64,000 nt of DNA from Fusibacillus kribbianus. Lineage in GTDB: Bacteria; Bacillota; Clostridia; Lachnospirales; Lachnospiraceae. The notes under the pieces were generated by a model. That model saw only the letters and a program-made list of their open reading frames with translations. It had not been told where the DNA came from and made no database searches. The position numbers were made by a program, and so were the translations under genes. The stretch lies in NCBI RefSeq assembly GCF_030053595.1, contig NZ_JASGBQ010000001.1, forward strand, positions 226,392 through 290,391, given 5' to 3'. Positions 45,142 through 54,033 of this stretch are shown piece after piece; position 1 is the first letter of the stretch; every line of letters starts with the position of its first letter.

Positions 45142-46272
45142 ATGGCAGAATTATCTCCTGACCGAAAGCTTGGCTTTGGTTTTTTAAGACTTCCCCTCAT
45201 CCATGAGGAGGATCCGTCAGATATCGATTATGAAAAAGTAGGTGAAATGGTAGATTATTTCCTGTCTCAGGGCTTCTGCTATTTTGATACCGCCTATAAT
45301 TACCACAAAGAATTTTCAGAAATTGCCATCCGGAAAGCTCTGGTCAAACGACATCCCAGAGAGTCTTTCCTGCTGGCTGATAAAATGCCCACATTTCTTG
45401 TGACAAAACCGGAAGATTTTCCCGCCTTTTTCCAGGAACAGCAAAAGCGCTGCGGCGTAGAGTATTTCGATTTTTATCTTCTCCATAATCTGGGGAAGGA
45501 ACGCTATGCCAACATGACCCGTTTGGGTGCCTTTGATTTCATGAAAAAGGTAAAAGCGGAGGGGAAAGCCCGTGAGATCGGTTTCTCCTTCCATGATACC
45601 GCAGAGGTTCTGGATCAGATCCTGACAGAACATCCGGAAATGGATTTTGTCCAGCTCCAGCTGAATTACATAGATTGGGAAAGCGAAAGCATCCAATCCA
45701 GAAAATGCTACGAAGTGGCAAGAAAGCATGGCAAACCGGTCACCGTCATGGAACCGGTGAAGGGTGGTGCCCTGGCCCGGTTGTCTGCTGAGGCAGAAAA
45801 ACCCTTCCGGGACTTTGATCCGGAAGCCTCCAACGCTTCCTGGGCGATCCGTTACGTGGCCTCCCTCGAGGGCGTCCGGATGGTTCTCAGCGGTATGTCT
45901 GCGCTGAAGCAGGTCAAGGACAACACCCGATACATGAAGGACTTCCGAAGACTCTCTGCAGAGGAACAGTCCGCAGTGGCCAGTGTCGTGGAGATTCTGA
46001 AGAAATCCCAGGCCATCCAGTGTACCAACTGCAAATACTGTATGGACGGATGTCCCATGAATATCAATATCCCCGGCTATTTCGCCTTTTACAATTCTGC
46101 CGGCCATCAGAATAATTTCATTGATATGCTCTATACCAGGGTGTCTCATGGACACGGTCAGCCCTGGGAGTGTATCGAATGCCGTTCCTGCGAAAGCCAC
46201 TGTCCTCAGCATCTGCCGATCACGGATTACCTGAAAACCATATCTGATTATGTAAAAAAGAATGTTTTATAA
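45142..46272 (+). CDS. Aldo/keto reductase with C-terminal 4Fe-4S ferredoxin domain
   Basis: A 376-residue protein: an AKR barrel (FDTAYNYHKE with the catalytic Tyr, LLADKMP with Lys, LLHNLG with His), then a ferredoxin-like tail with two clusters, CTNCKYCMDGC at about residues 294-304 and CIECRSCESHC near 341-351. Such fusions are widespread in anaerobes and probably pass electrons between an unknown donor and the NAD(P)-dependent barrel. The start at 45142 has AGGAGG. It is co-transcribed with the AroE-like gene, so the two likely act on related compounds. Substrate unknown. Confidence 0.92.
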   Translation: MAELSPDRKLGFGFLRLPLIHEEDPSDIDYEKVGEMVDYFLSQGFCYFDTAYNYHKEFSEIAIRKALVKRHPRESFLLADKMPTFLVTKPEDFPAFFQEQQKRCGVEYFDFYLLHNLGKERYANMTRLGAFDFMKKVKAEGKAREIGFSFHDTAEVLDQILTEHPEMDFVQLQLNYIDWESESIQSRKCYEVARKHGKPVTVMEPVKGGALARLSAEAEKPFRDFDPEASNASWAIRYVASLEGVRMVLSGMSALKQVKDNTRYMKDFRRLSAEEQSAVASVVEILKKSQAIQCTNCKYCMDGCPMNINIPGYFAFYNSAGHQNNFIDMLYTRVSHGHGQPWECIECRSCESHCPQHLPITDYLKTISDYVKKNVL

Positions 46273-46302
46273 GGTTGTTCCCTGTGTTCTTTGCGGGAAA
46301 AC

Positions 46303-46338
46303 AAAGCGCCTGCGGCTTACTCAGCCTGCAGGCGCTTT
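46303..46338. terminator. Bidirectional terminator between the aldo/keto reductase and the CdaR remnant
   Basis: AAAGCGCCTGC pairs exactly with GCAGGCGCTTT; A- and T-rich sequence flanks both sides. Confidence 0.75.
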
Positions 46339-46347
46339 ATATAAGCG

Positions 46348-47124
46348 TTATTCGTAGTTGTCACTCAGGATCTTAGCCAGCGTTTCTGCGTCATGATGTT
46401 CAGAAAGCAGCTTCTGCTTCCTAGCCTCATATGCCTGCAGCCGCTCGCACCGTTCCACCACCTCCGGCAGATATTCTGCAGGAAATTTCACGGCGCCGTT
46501 TTCATCCATATGTACAATTTCTCCGGGAACCACATCCATCCCGGTAACGAAAATATCGTCTCTTCCGGTGTGGCCAACTCTGATTTTTTCAGTCATTTCC
46601 TTCAAATCCACTTCGCTGTTTTCAAAAGAAATCAGGATCGGAATACGGCTCACCTCAGAATAACCGAGGGCCTGTGCCATACTCGCCAGCTCTCTCCGGT
46701 TGGTCTCCTCATAAAGAAGACAATTGATAAATCGTTCCTTGTCTGTTTTTCTCTTGATTTTCTCTTCTTTTTGTGCCTCGTATTCCAGCATTGTTTCCAG
46801 CATTTTCTTGATCACTGCAGCGACTGCGTGGATCTCTCCGCTTTCGCAGTTTCCCGTCAAACCCAAAACGCCGATGATTTTCTTTTTATATTCCAGGGCC
46901 ATGTTGATCCCCGGCTTGACGCCCAAAAAGGTATCTTCTGCCTCTACCTCTTTATAGTCAAGCCCCTTACTGACGATTTCAAATGCCACTTCATGAAAGG
47001 TTCCGATCCGGCTTTTATCCTTGCTGGCAACGATGATTCCCTTTTCATTCATAATATTAATATTATAATCGGTGCATCCTACCAATTTGTCAATAATTCG
47101 TTCTGCCAACTCAACATCCAGTAT
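46348..47124 (-). pseudogene. CdaR-type regulator fused to an RraA-family tail; no normal start codon
   Basis: Counting from the TTG at 47109, residues 1-130 are a sugar-diacid recognition domain (ERIIDKLVGCTDYNINIMNE, then GIIVASKDKSRIGTFHEVA) and a linker as in CdaR. Residues 127-190 follow CdaR further (ERFINCLLYEE, IPILISFENS). At about 190 the sequence changes to MDVVPGEIVHMDENGAVKFP, the C-terminal part of RraA-family aldolases, and runs to the end. The GGDEF-like and PucR HTH parts of CdaR are missing. Upstream the frame reads ILDVELAERI where homologues begin near MxLDxELA; the codon there (47124-47122) is ATA, with AAGGG at proper distance. So a deletion has fused two neighbours and the start is probably lost. 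Confidence 0.7.
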
Positions 47125-47145
47125 TCTATCTTTTCCCTTCTGCCG

Positions 47146-47667
47146 CTAAAAAAACAATCTGATCTTCTCTTCGATCTCCTCTGCGATCTGTTCCGGTGTC
47201 TTCCCGTCGGTGGTCACCGCAAAATCTGCAGCTGCCTCATAGGCCGGTCTCCTTTTTTCCATCAGAGACGCGATGTAGGGAACATTCATGTTTCCCTCCA
47301 GCACCGGCCGGCTGTGGCCCCTTCCGATCCGTCCAAACACAGTCTCCGGTGTTGCCGTCAGAAGAACAATGACACCGTTTGACTTGAGTGCTTCCACATT
47401 GGACGCGCGGAGCACTGCGCCACCCCCGCAGGAGAGGATCTTCCCCTGCCTTCCATCGCCTTTGCAGGACAGCTCCTTTATGGCAGCGCTTTCCATATCC
47501 CGAAAGACCATCTCCCCCTCCTTCTCGAAAATCTCGGAGATGGGACGTCCTTCCCGTTCCACGATCCATTTGTCAACATCGATCTCCTCTGCTCCGAGGC
47601 GCCTGCCAAGGGCATGAGAAACCGTCGTTTTTCCTACACCCATGAATCCGATCAATGCAATATTCAT
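47146..47667 (-). CDS. aroK: Shikimate kinase
   Basis: Phosphorylates shikimate at the 3-hydroxyl. The 173-residue protein has the P-loop IGFMGVGKTT (6-15), the shikimate-binding Asp in EEIDVDKWIVE, RDMESAA and the CGGGAVL motif, and an RPxL lid (SRPVLEG). ATG at 47667 overlaps the stop of the preceding helical-repeat gene (ATGA), so its translation depends on that gene. An aro gene at the end of the DUF5717-DUF5716 operon is an unexpected but precise coupling. The CdaR remnant follows 22-37 bases later. Confidence 0.94.
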   Translation of the reverse strand: MNIALIGFMGVGKTTVSHALGRRLGAEEIDVDKWIVEREGRPISEIFEKEGEMVFRDMESAAIKELSCKGDGRQGKILSCGGGAVLRASNVEALKSNGVIVLLTATPETVFGRIGRGHSRPVLEGNMNVPYIASLMEKRRPAYEAAADFAVTTDGKTPEQIAEEIEEKIRLFF

Positions 47668-48485
47668 GATTTTGCCATCTCCCTGTATTCCTGTTTCCAG
47701 CGGGTAAGCAGTGTCTGCACTCCCGCCTTCCGGCGGACGGAATCCTTTTCCCACAGCTCCGCCACCTCTTTGCCCTTTCCCGAATATTTGAGATGCTTAT
47801 AAAGAGTCTCGTATTCTTCCTTCCATTTGAATTGCTGCTCTGCCGGGACAGCCAGCATCATGGCCTCCGGAAGCTCCAGCGCTCCGTCCATCTGACAAAG
47901 CATGAAGATTTCCTTCAGAATCTCTTCCTTTTCCAGATTCTCATAGGCCTTCTCCAGACAATCCAGGGCCTTTTCCGACTCAAAAAGACCTGCATAGGCC
48001 ACGCCCTTATTGTGATAAAGGGCCCCCATGAATTCCCTGGTCATGCCCTTATCCTGTTCTCCTCCGGCAATGCTGTCATAAAGCTGGACCGCTGCTGCAT
48101 ACTTCCGCTTCTGCAGAAGGTAATCAGCCTTTTTCTTGGCCCGCTCCGAAGGATTGGCCCGGCGTATCCATTCCAGTTGAGCCTTGAACACCTGAAGCTC
48201 CGCCTCGCTGTAGTAATGGATATCCTGAAGGATCATATAAAGGATCTGTGCCATGTCTGACTGATCTACCACCCATTTGCGGATTTTCTCCTCCAGCTTC
48301 GGCATATGAAGCTCATTCCGGATAAAATACAGAAGATGCTCATTAATAAAATCATTTTCCAGCAGAAACACATAATTATAGATATAATAACAAAGCTCCT
48401 CCCCCGAATGGAGAGAAATTCCCAGCTCCGCGATGGGATATGGATTTGTCACCTTAACGTCACTGCATAATAGTAATCCGCTCAT
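47664..48485 (-). CDS. Helical/TPR-like protein of the DUF5717-DUF5716 locus
   Basis: A 273-residue protein that I do not recognise as a named family. The N-terminus MSGLLLCSDVKVTNPYPIAE is followed by many amphipathic helices; YLLQKRKYAAAVQLYDSIAG and LYHNKGVAYAGLFESEKALD then CLEKAYENL look like two TPR units (about residues 125-195). The C-terminus is basic and helical. It lies 11 bases after the DUF5716 gene and overlaps aroK, so it is the third member of a tight operon. TPRs suggest a binding partner in the same locus. No signal peptide or membrane span. Confidence 0.8.
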   Translation of the reverse strand: MSGLLLCSDVKVTNPYPIAELGISLHSGEELCYYIYNYVFLLENDFINEHLLYFIRNELHMPKLEEKIRKWVVDQSDMAQILYMILQDIHYYSEAELQVFKAQLEWIRRANPSERAKKKADYLLQKRKYAAAVQLYDSIAGGEQDKGMTREFMGALYHNKGVAYAGLFESEKALDCLEKAYENLEKEEILKEIFMLCQMDGALELPEAMMLAVPAEQQFKWKEEYETLYKHLKYSGKGKEVAELWEKDSVRRKAGVQTLLTRWKQEYREMAKS

Positions 48486-48496
48486 ATTTCCCTCTT

Positions 48497-49759
48497 TTAT
48501 ATTTGAAAATCCTGTCTTATCATCTGTCCCGTGCCGGGGAAGAATTCTCCAAAGCCCCGGTCAATGACCCGAATACTGATCTTCGACTCGCTGAGGAAAG
48601 CTGCAATGACCTCCACCCGCGTGGTCTTATTGGGTCTTGCCGGAAATTCATCCAGCTGGATGGCCAGCTTCGTCTGCCGTCCGTTTCCCACCGGTGTCAC
48701 CAGAAACTCCAGAATATTGGTGTTGTCCAGAATGAAGGAGGCGGAAGCCTTCGCTTCATACCAGTCGCTTCCCGCCGAGGCCAACACCAGCTGTCTTTCC
48801 CGGCCCTCATGATTCACCTGCATACTGATGGTCGAAGCAAGCCGCCCTTCGCAGAGGCATACATAGGGATAAGAGCTTTGCGCCTGAATGGAGTCATAGG
48901 CCATATAAGCTGCTCCTCTGGCAAAAAGACCCGTTCCGGCAAAAACTCTCCGCTTGTTGCAGATAAACCGCAAAAAGCCGGATGCCCACTGACTATCTTC
49001 AAAGCCCTTTCCGGTGAGAAAGATCGAAGTCATCACCTTTTTCTGAAGGAGCCGCTCCGCACAGGAGGTAAGGATCGTATCGCCCAGCTTCTTTCCTGCT
49101 CCTGTCTCCAGAATTTCCAGGCTGAAGCCCTCCTCCAGCTCCTCATGGCTGACCTCCACCACCTGCGGTTTCCGGCCCCGGATCACATTCAGCTCGTAGT
49201 AATGGAGCCCCGTCTCCGAAAGATCAAACAGGCAGGACTGATTGATCCAAAGATCCTTTTTCTGGCTGATCACGTAGAACAGGTAGGTTTCCGAATGATT
49301 GGCCATGTGCACCCGTTCTCTGGGAATTCCCAGTTCATCCGTCACCTGAATGATGCTGTCCATCAGATCGCTGTTCTTATTCTGAAAAGCAAACACGACC
49401 GCACCGATCTTCTCGATGCCCAGTCTTGCTGACGGAATGGACAGGATCTGCTTCACAAAAATCTGCAGCAGCTCATCGGCTGTGTATTTTACGCCCTCAA
49501 TGGTCGCCGTTCCCTTTTTGCCGGCCAGCTTCACCAGCTTGTCCACCATGGTCCCCTTGCCGTAAAGAGCACATCGGTAAGCCTCCTCGCCGATGAACCA
49601 GCAGTCTGTCCCCTTCTCCTTGCAGATGACCGTGGGAACCATGCAGGAGCTCTCCTCATCGGTCAGCCCGATATTCTCCGCATCCAGCGTCTGCGGATTA
49701 AAATAACTGATTTGGCTGTAATCGTCACATATATCGATTCCCAATAGTAATTCCTGCAT
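48497..49759 (-). CDS. DUF5716-type protein, actin/Hsp70-fold ATPase-like
   Basis: This 420-residue protein matches what I know as DUF5716. It shows an actin/Hsp70-like pattern: phosphate-1-like LLGIDICDDYSQISYF (residues 5-20), a middle AVVFAFQNKNSDLMDS (120-135), phosphate-2-like CLFDLSETGLHYYEL (176-190) and a glycine-rich segment FAGTGLFARGAAYMAYD (273-289) in the adenosine position. The C-terminal 130 residues form a beta-rich domain (QTKLAIQLDEFPARPNKTTR), reminiscent of the Hsp70 substrate-binding part. It sits between the giant DUF5717 gene (15 bases) and the TPR-like gene (11 bases). ATP binding is inferred only from the motifs. Confidence 0.75.
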   Translation of the reverse strand: MQELLLGIDICDDYSQISYFNPQTLDAENIGLTDEESSCMVPTVICKEKGTDCWFIGEEAYRCALYGKGTMVDKLVKLAGKKGTATIEGVKYTADELLQIFVKQILSIPSARLGIEKIGAVVFAFQNKNSDLMDSIIQVTDELGIPRERVHMANHSETYLFYVISQKKDLWINQSCLFDLSETGLHYYELNVIRGRKPQVVEVSHEELEEGFSLEILETGAGKKLGDTILTSCAERLLQKKVMTSIFLTGKGFEDSQWASGFLRFICNKRRVFAGTGLFARGAAYMAYDSIQAQSSYPYVCLCEGRLASTISMQVNHEGRERQLVLASAGSDWYEAKASASFILDNTNILEFLVTPVGNGRQTKLAIQLDEFPARPNKTTRVEVIAAFLSESKISIRVIDRGFGEFFPGTGQMIRQDFQI

Positions 49760-49774
49760 TCTTCCACCTCAAAC

Positions 49775-52700
49775 TCACAAATATTCAAACAGCATTTCTG
49801 TCATCTCATCGCGGATGGCATACTGCTCCATCTTTTCCTGAAGCCCCTCATCCTCTGAGGCCTGGGCCTTTAATATTCCGTCCAGCCGTCCCACACGGCT
49901 TCCGGCAGGCTGGCTTCCGTCGCCGCTGTAGCCTGCACTTCCCCTGGCCACCGGCTCCGCCCCGCCGTCATAGATCTCATATTCCAGAGTTTCTCCGTAA
50001 AACAGGGAGAGTAACTTTACAAAATATCCATCGAAAACATGGGGCATGGTCTCCACCACCACATCCCCGCCGTCGGGAAGGATCCGCTGATGGATCCAGA
50101 GGTTCTGATTTTTCTTCCCATGATATTCGATCACGGTTTTTCCCATCAGATCCCCGGGCAGCTCCACAAACCGCGCCAGCTTTTTATAATAGGCAAAAAT
50201 GATCCGTTTTCTGGAAAGCTCGTCAATGATGGCCTGGCAAAGTTCGATCTGTTTATCGGTCAGGCTGTCTTCTCTGCTGTAATACTTGGTAAGTGCCAGC
50301 ATGCAGATATCCGGCAGCCCGTTTTTTACCTCAGAGCGCTCCGCCTGAATCTCAATATATCCGAGAACATCCCTGTCAAAGGCCTCACTTTCCTCAAAAT
50401 ACCGGCTGCTCTTCACCACCAGGTACGCCCGGATCAGGCTCTCATCGATGGATTTTCCCTCGATATAATAACGGAACACTCTGTCCAGCTGCAGATGCAC
50501 ACCATCAAACAGCATCTGCCCGAGAAGCCGTTCCGGCATGTCATAAAGAGTCACATGGCTGGCAGCGGCCGCCGCCAGAACCCGGTACATGGCCGAGCTC
50601 AGGCCATTGTAATGGCAGCACAGATATTCTATGACCACATCGTCATAGCGTCCCTTTTCAAAGCAGTAACAGGCCATCTCCAGAAGAAGCACGTCCTTCT
50701 CGAAATGACGCTTCAGAATCATTCGGGAGGTCATCTTGAAGATCCGGCTGACACCAAGCTGCCGATACCCGTACCGGGCAGCCATCCGGTAAGCCTCCTC
50801 ATAGTAATCCTTCGTGATCAGCGCCTCCAGAACCTTCTGGCGGTCCTCACTGTTCAAAAGCTTCTTGTCAATATCCAGAAGATATTCATCGCAGGCATCG
50901 GTCTCCTCCATCCGGTAATAATAGGAGACGATCTCCGACACCAGCTTTTTCCGGTAAAGACCGTGGATATTTTCCTCCTGGGAAATATCCTTGAGGACAT
51001 CGATATCCTCTGAGCTGTATTCCTTCTTTTCCAGTATCTGCTGACATTTTAACAGCCGAAGCATCTCATGGGCAGGATACATCTGGGCCGTCCGTTCGCA
51101 AAGCTCCGGACTTTCCATCATATCCGAAGCTGTATAGGCGATATTGCCGTAGCGGCTTCCGTAATCGTCCTGGAAAAGCACATGTACATTTTTCAGATAA
51201 ACAGGCACGTAAGCTCTGCCGCCGTGCAGAGTGACCACTGTCTCTCCCTTCATCTCCTCGTAGCAGAGCACCGCCTGGCACATCTGAGGATTTTCACAGC
51301 GGATCTCCTTTGCATAGAGAAGCTTCGGCAGAACGCGGGCGATCTTTTCATCCACCATTTCCGGATAGATCATCCCGTCATAGATCTTTGCCAGATCACA
51401 GTTCATATGGCTCTGGAACAGCTGCTCCACCGCAAAGGTTTCGATCTGTCCCTCATATGCCCGGTAAACCTCCTCGTCCTCCTTCATATAAGTAAGGACA
51501 TTCAGATAAAGCACCGCCTGGGTACGGTAATCCAGCGTATGGTTATAGGAGAAATACAGAAGGATGATCCTCGGAAGAGCCCCCTCATAATCCTCCGGCA
51601 GCGCATACAGATAATATTCATAAAGACGTGTCAGATGAACATCCTCCTCCACGCCCTTTGCATACCAGGAAAAGGCCTCCCTGCTCCGGCAGTCGCTGCG
51701 GATCAAAAGCGCACAGACAGCCGTCAGCGCCTCTCTGGAGGGATACGACTCGTAGATCTTCCCGACAAGCCGCAGTGCAAGCCCCCTCCCTTTTTTCACC
51801 TGGATAGATTGCAGAGCGGCAGCCTTTGCCAGCTCCTCCGTCATAAGGCCGTACCGGCAGCCAAAAAACAGGCTCTGGATCTCAAAATCCTCCATGACCC
51901 GCAGAAGCTCCGGCGTCCTGCTTAAGATCCGGCATACGGCCAGGTACAGATACGGACTCCTGCTTCCCTTGCGGAAATGAGCCTTCAGCCTGGAAAGAGC
52001 CAGACTGTCATTCTCCATAAGCTCCGGATCGGTCTTCATGAGGATATAAAAGGCCATATCCACCGCAGTTCCGTCCTCATAATATCTCCTCAGAAGCTTG
52101 ACCATGGTCTGCTTCTGAACGGCATCCTTACTCTCCTCAGCCTTGAGATACATATAATAACAGTAGGAAGCCGGGTCGCGGTCCCGGTTGTCAAGGACCT
52201 CCTCCTTTACCTCCTCCAGAAACTGCCTCGCCTGCTCCCCCTTCTCCTGAAGCAGGGAAACATCCGCCTGATACAGCCGGATGACAGCAGGGACCCTGGC
52301 TGTGGCATGGGCTCTGGAAAGAGCCGTCTGCATGCTGTTGAGCAGCAGATTCTGTTCATACTGCCCTGCCTCCTGCTTTAAATAAAGGGAAACAAAATTC
52401 GCGAAATCCCGTTTCCAGGAAGGGCCGTCGGTCCACAGACGGTTGGAGCGGAGCACTGCCGAGACAGGAAGCACCGCCTCGTCATAAAGTCCACTCACAC
52501 GGATCCTTCCGTAATTTTTTCCTGCATGAAGCCGGTCATAACGCACCGTATAGGGTACACTGCAAAGATCTCCGTCAAAATCGGCGTCGGTCACCGCAGG
52601 TCTGTCAAACTGGATCCAGTCACTGTCAGAGGAAAGCTCCAGGCGAACATATCCCCAGCCGCTCCTTTGGACGGTCAGCGTATCGCAAAAGCTCTCCTCC

Positions 52701-53302
52701 GGAAGCTGGTACTCCTTCTCCGCCTCCCTCACGGTAAAACGGACAGGCTCCTTCGCTCCGGTGCCCACAAGAAATTCCTCCAGGGCATTCTGACGGCTTC
52801 CTCTGCCCCAAAGGCCGTCATACAGCGTACGGATCCCCGCCTCCTGCATGAACGGACATTTTATAAAATCGGAGGACTCAAAAAACCTGAGAGCCTCCTC
52901 TCCATTCTCTTTTACCAGACCGGTAAAATCCTCCAGGGACTCTATCTTTCGTCCCTCCGGATTCACCGCGCAGACATGGAAACAGTAGGGAATCCGGAAT
53001 TCCCCGCCGCTGCATACGATCTGAAACTCTCCCTCGATATCCTCCTCAGCATAGGAGGCATCCACTTCATAGATCACCCGACAGTCTCTGCCCATAAAAT
53101 TGTCACTGAACAGGCTGACTCTCTGGTTGGTGGAATAAACCAGACCCTTGACACTGCCTCCCTGTTCACAGACAATGCGGAACTCATCCCGCATCTTATC
53201 ATCAAAAATCACAGTTCCCTCGATCTCTGCCGCAGAAAAAGAAACCTGCACATCGCCGTATTCGATCAGTCCCTTTGCGAGACGGTTGATTCTTTCCTTC
53301 AT
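49775..53302 (-). CDS. DUF5717-type giant scaffold protein
   Basis: This 1175-residue protein begins MKERINRLAKGLIEYGDVQV and fits the DUF5717 family. Residues 1-310 look like two or three beta-sandwich units (FRIVCEQGGSVKGLVYSTNQ; RSGWGYVRLELSSDSDWIQF). Residues about 310-1000 form a long run of helical hairpins like a TPR or alpha-solenoid, for example GLALRLVGKIYESYPSREAL. After about residue 1020 a beta region follows (GKTVIEYHGKKNQNLWIHQR). No membrane span or signal peptide is visible. It heads a four-gene operon ending in aroK; the ribosome site (AGGG) is weak. A binding scaffold for the DUF5716 ATPase is likely but unproven. Confidence 0.78.
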   Translation of the reverse strand: MKERINRLAKGLIEYGDVQVSFSAAEIEGTVIFDDKMRDEFRIVCEQGGSVKGLVYSTNQRVSLFSDNFMGRDCRVIYEVDASYAEEDIEGEFQIVCSGGEFRIPYCFHVCAVNPEGRKIESLEDFTGLVKENGEEALRFFESSDFIKCPFMQEAGIRTLYDGLWGRGSRQNALEEFLVGTGAKEPVRFTVREAEKEYQLPEESFCDTLTVQRSGWGYVRLELSSDSDWIQFDRPAVTDADFDGDLCSVPYTVRYDRLHAGKNYGRIRVSGLYDEAVLPVSAVLRSNRLWTDGPSWKRDFANFVSLYLKQEAGQYEQNLLLNSMQTALSRAHATARVPAVIRLYQADVSLLQEKGEQARQFLEEVKEEVLDNRDRDPASYCYYMYLKAEESKDAVQKQTMVKLLRRYYEDGTAVDMAFYILMKTDPELMENDSLALSRLKAHFRKGSRSPYLYLAVCRILSRTPELLRVMEDFEIQSLFFGCRYGLMTEELAKAAALQSIQVKKGRGLALRLVGKIYESYPSREALTAVCALLIRSDCRSREAFSWYAKGVEEDVHLTRLYEYYLYALPEDYEGALPRIILLYFSYNHTLDYRTQAVLYLNVLTYMKEDEEVYRAYEGQIETFAVEQLFQSHMNCDLAKIYDGMIYPEMVDEKIARVLPKLLYAKEIRCENPQMCQAVLCYEEMKGETVVTLHGGRAYVPVYLKNVHVLFQDDYGSRYGNIAYTASDMMESPELCERTAQMYPAHEMLRLLKCQQILEKKEYSSEDIDVLKDISQEENIHGLYRKKLVSEIVSYYYRMEETDACDEYLLDIDKKLLNSEDRQKVLEALITKDYYEEAYRMAARYGYRQLGVSRIFKMTSRMILKRHFEKDVLLLEMACYCFEKGRYDDVVIEYLCCHYNGLSSAMYRVLAAAAASHVTLYDMPERLLGQMLFDGVHLQLDRVFRYYIEGKSIDESLIRAYLVVKSSRYFEESEAFDRDVLGYIEIQAERSEVKNGLPDICMLALTKYYSREDSLTDKQIELCQAIIDELSRKRIIFAYYKKLARFVELPGDLMGKTVIEYHGKKNQNLWIHQRILPDGGDVVVETMPHVFDGYFVKLLSLFYGETLEYEIYDGGAEPVARGSAGYSGDGSQPAGSRVGRLDGILKAQASEDEGLQEKMEQYAIRDEMTEMLFEYL

Positions 53303-53487
53303 TTTCCCTGTGTCACCTGCCTTTATTCCTGTATTCTATCATAAAAAGACATACTTCGCACTAGAAAACCGATTTTTTGACAAAAAAATTAAAATCCATC
53401 TTAAAGTATCCCCACTTCTGTGGTATGCTGAGAAAAACTTTGATCTGCAGCCTCTTCGTCTGCAGGTCCCATTCGGAGGAACCAAAC

Positions 53488-54030
53488 ATGACAAAGACTA
53501 TTACCCGCACAGAACAGTTTACCGCCATCATGAACGAAATGACCTCCTGGTTCAGCCGTTCCACCTTCCGTATCAATCATTTTCTGAAGGTGTGGGCCTT
53601 TGCCAGACACATCGGCCTTTCCGAGGGTCTCCCTGAGGATACCCTGTTTCTTCTCGAAATAACGGCATTGATGCACGATATCGGCATAAAGCCCAGCGAA
53701 GAAAAATACGGATCCCCCGCCGGGAAATATCAGGAGCTGGAGGGCCCCATTGCCGCCCGTCCGATTCTGGAGGCCCACGGCTTTTCCGGTGAGCAGACAG
53801 ACCGCATCTGTTACCTGATTGGTCATCACCACACCTACAAAAACATGGACGGTCTGGATTACCAGATCCTTGTGGAAGCGGATTTTCTTGTAAATCTTTT
53901 TGAAGAAGGCCATTCCAGAGCTTCCATCGAAAGTGTCCGCGAAAAGATCTTCCGCACAGCAGCCGGAAAAAAATGCCTGGATACCCTGTATCTCGGACCG
54001 GAGGGTCTGATTCCCGCAGAAGAAAACTGA
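53488..54030 (+). CDS. HD-domain phosphohydrolase
   Basis: ATG at 53488 follows GGAGG, giving 180 residues; the longer frame upstream is not supported. The HD signature is complete: His31 (RINHFLKVW), His63-Asp64 (ALMHDIG), the His cluster 113-115 (IGHHHTYKN) and Asp132 (VEADFLVN). Such proteins hydrolyse nucleotides or other phosphates with bound metal. It is divergent from the DUF5717 gene and its stop lies 3 bases from the end of the converging licD gene. Substrate unknown. Confidence 0.9.
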   Translation: MTKTITRTEQFTAIMNEMTSWFSRSTFRINHFLKVWAFARHIGLSEGLPEDTLFLLEITALMHDIGIKPSEEKYGSPAGKYQELEGPIAARPILEAHGFSGEQTDRICYLIGHHHTYKNMDGLDYQILVEADFLVNLFEEGHSRASIESVREKIFRTAAGKKCLDTLYLGPEGLIPAEEN

Positions 54031-54033
54031 CCT

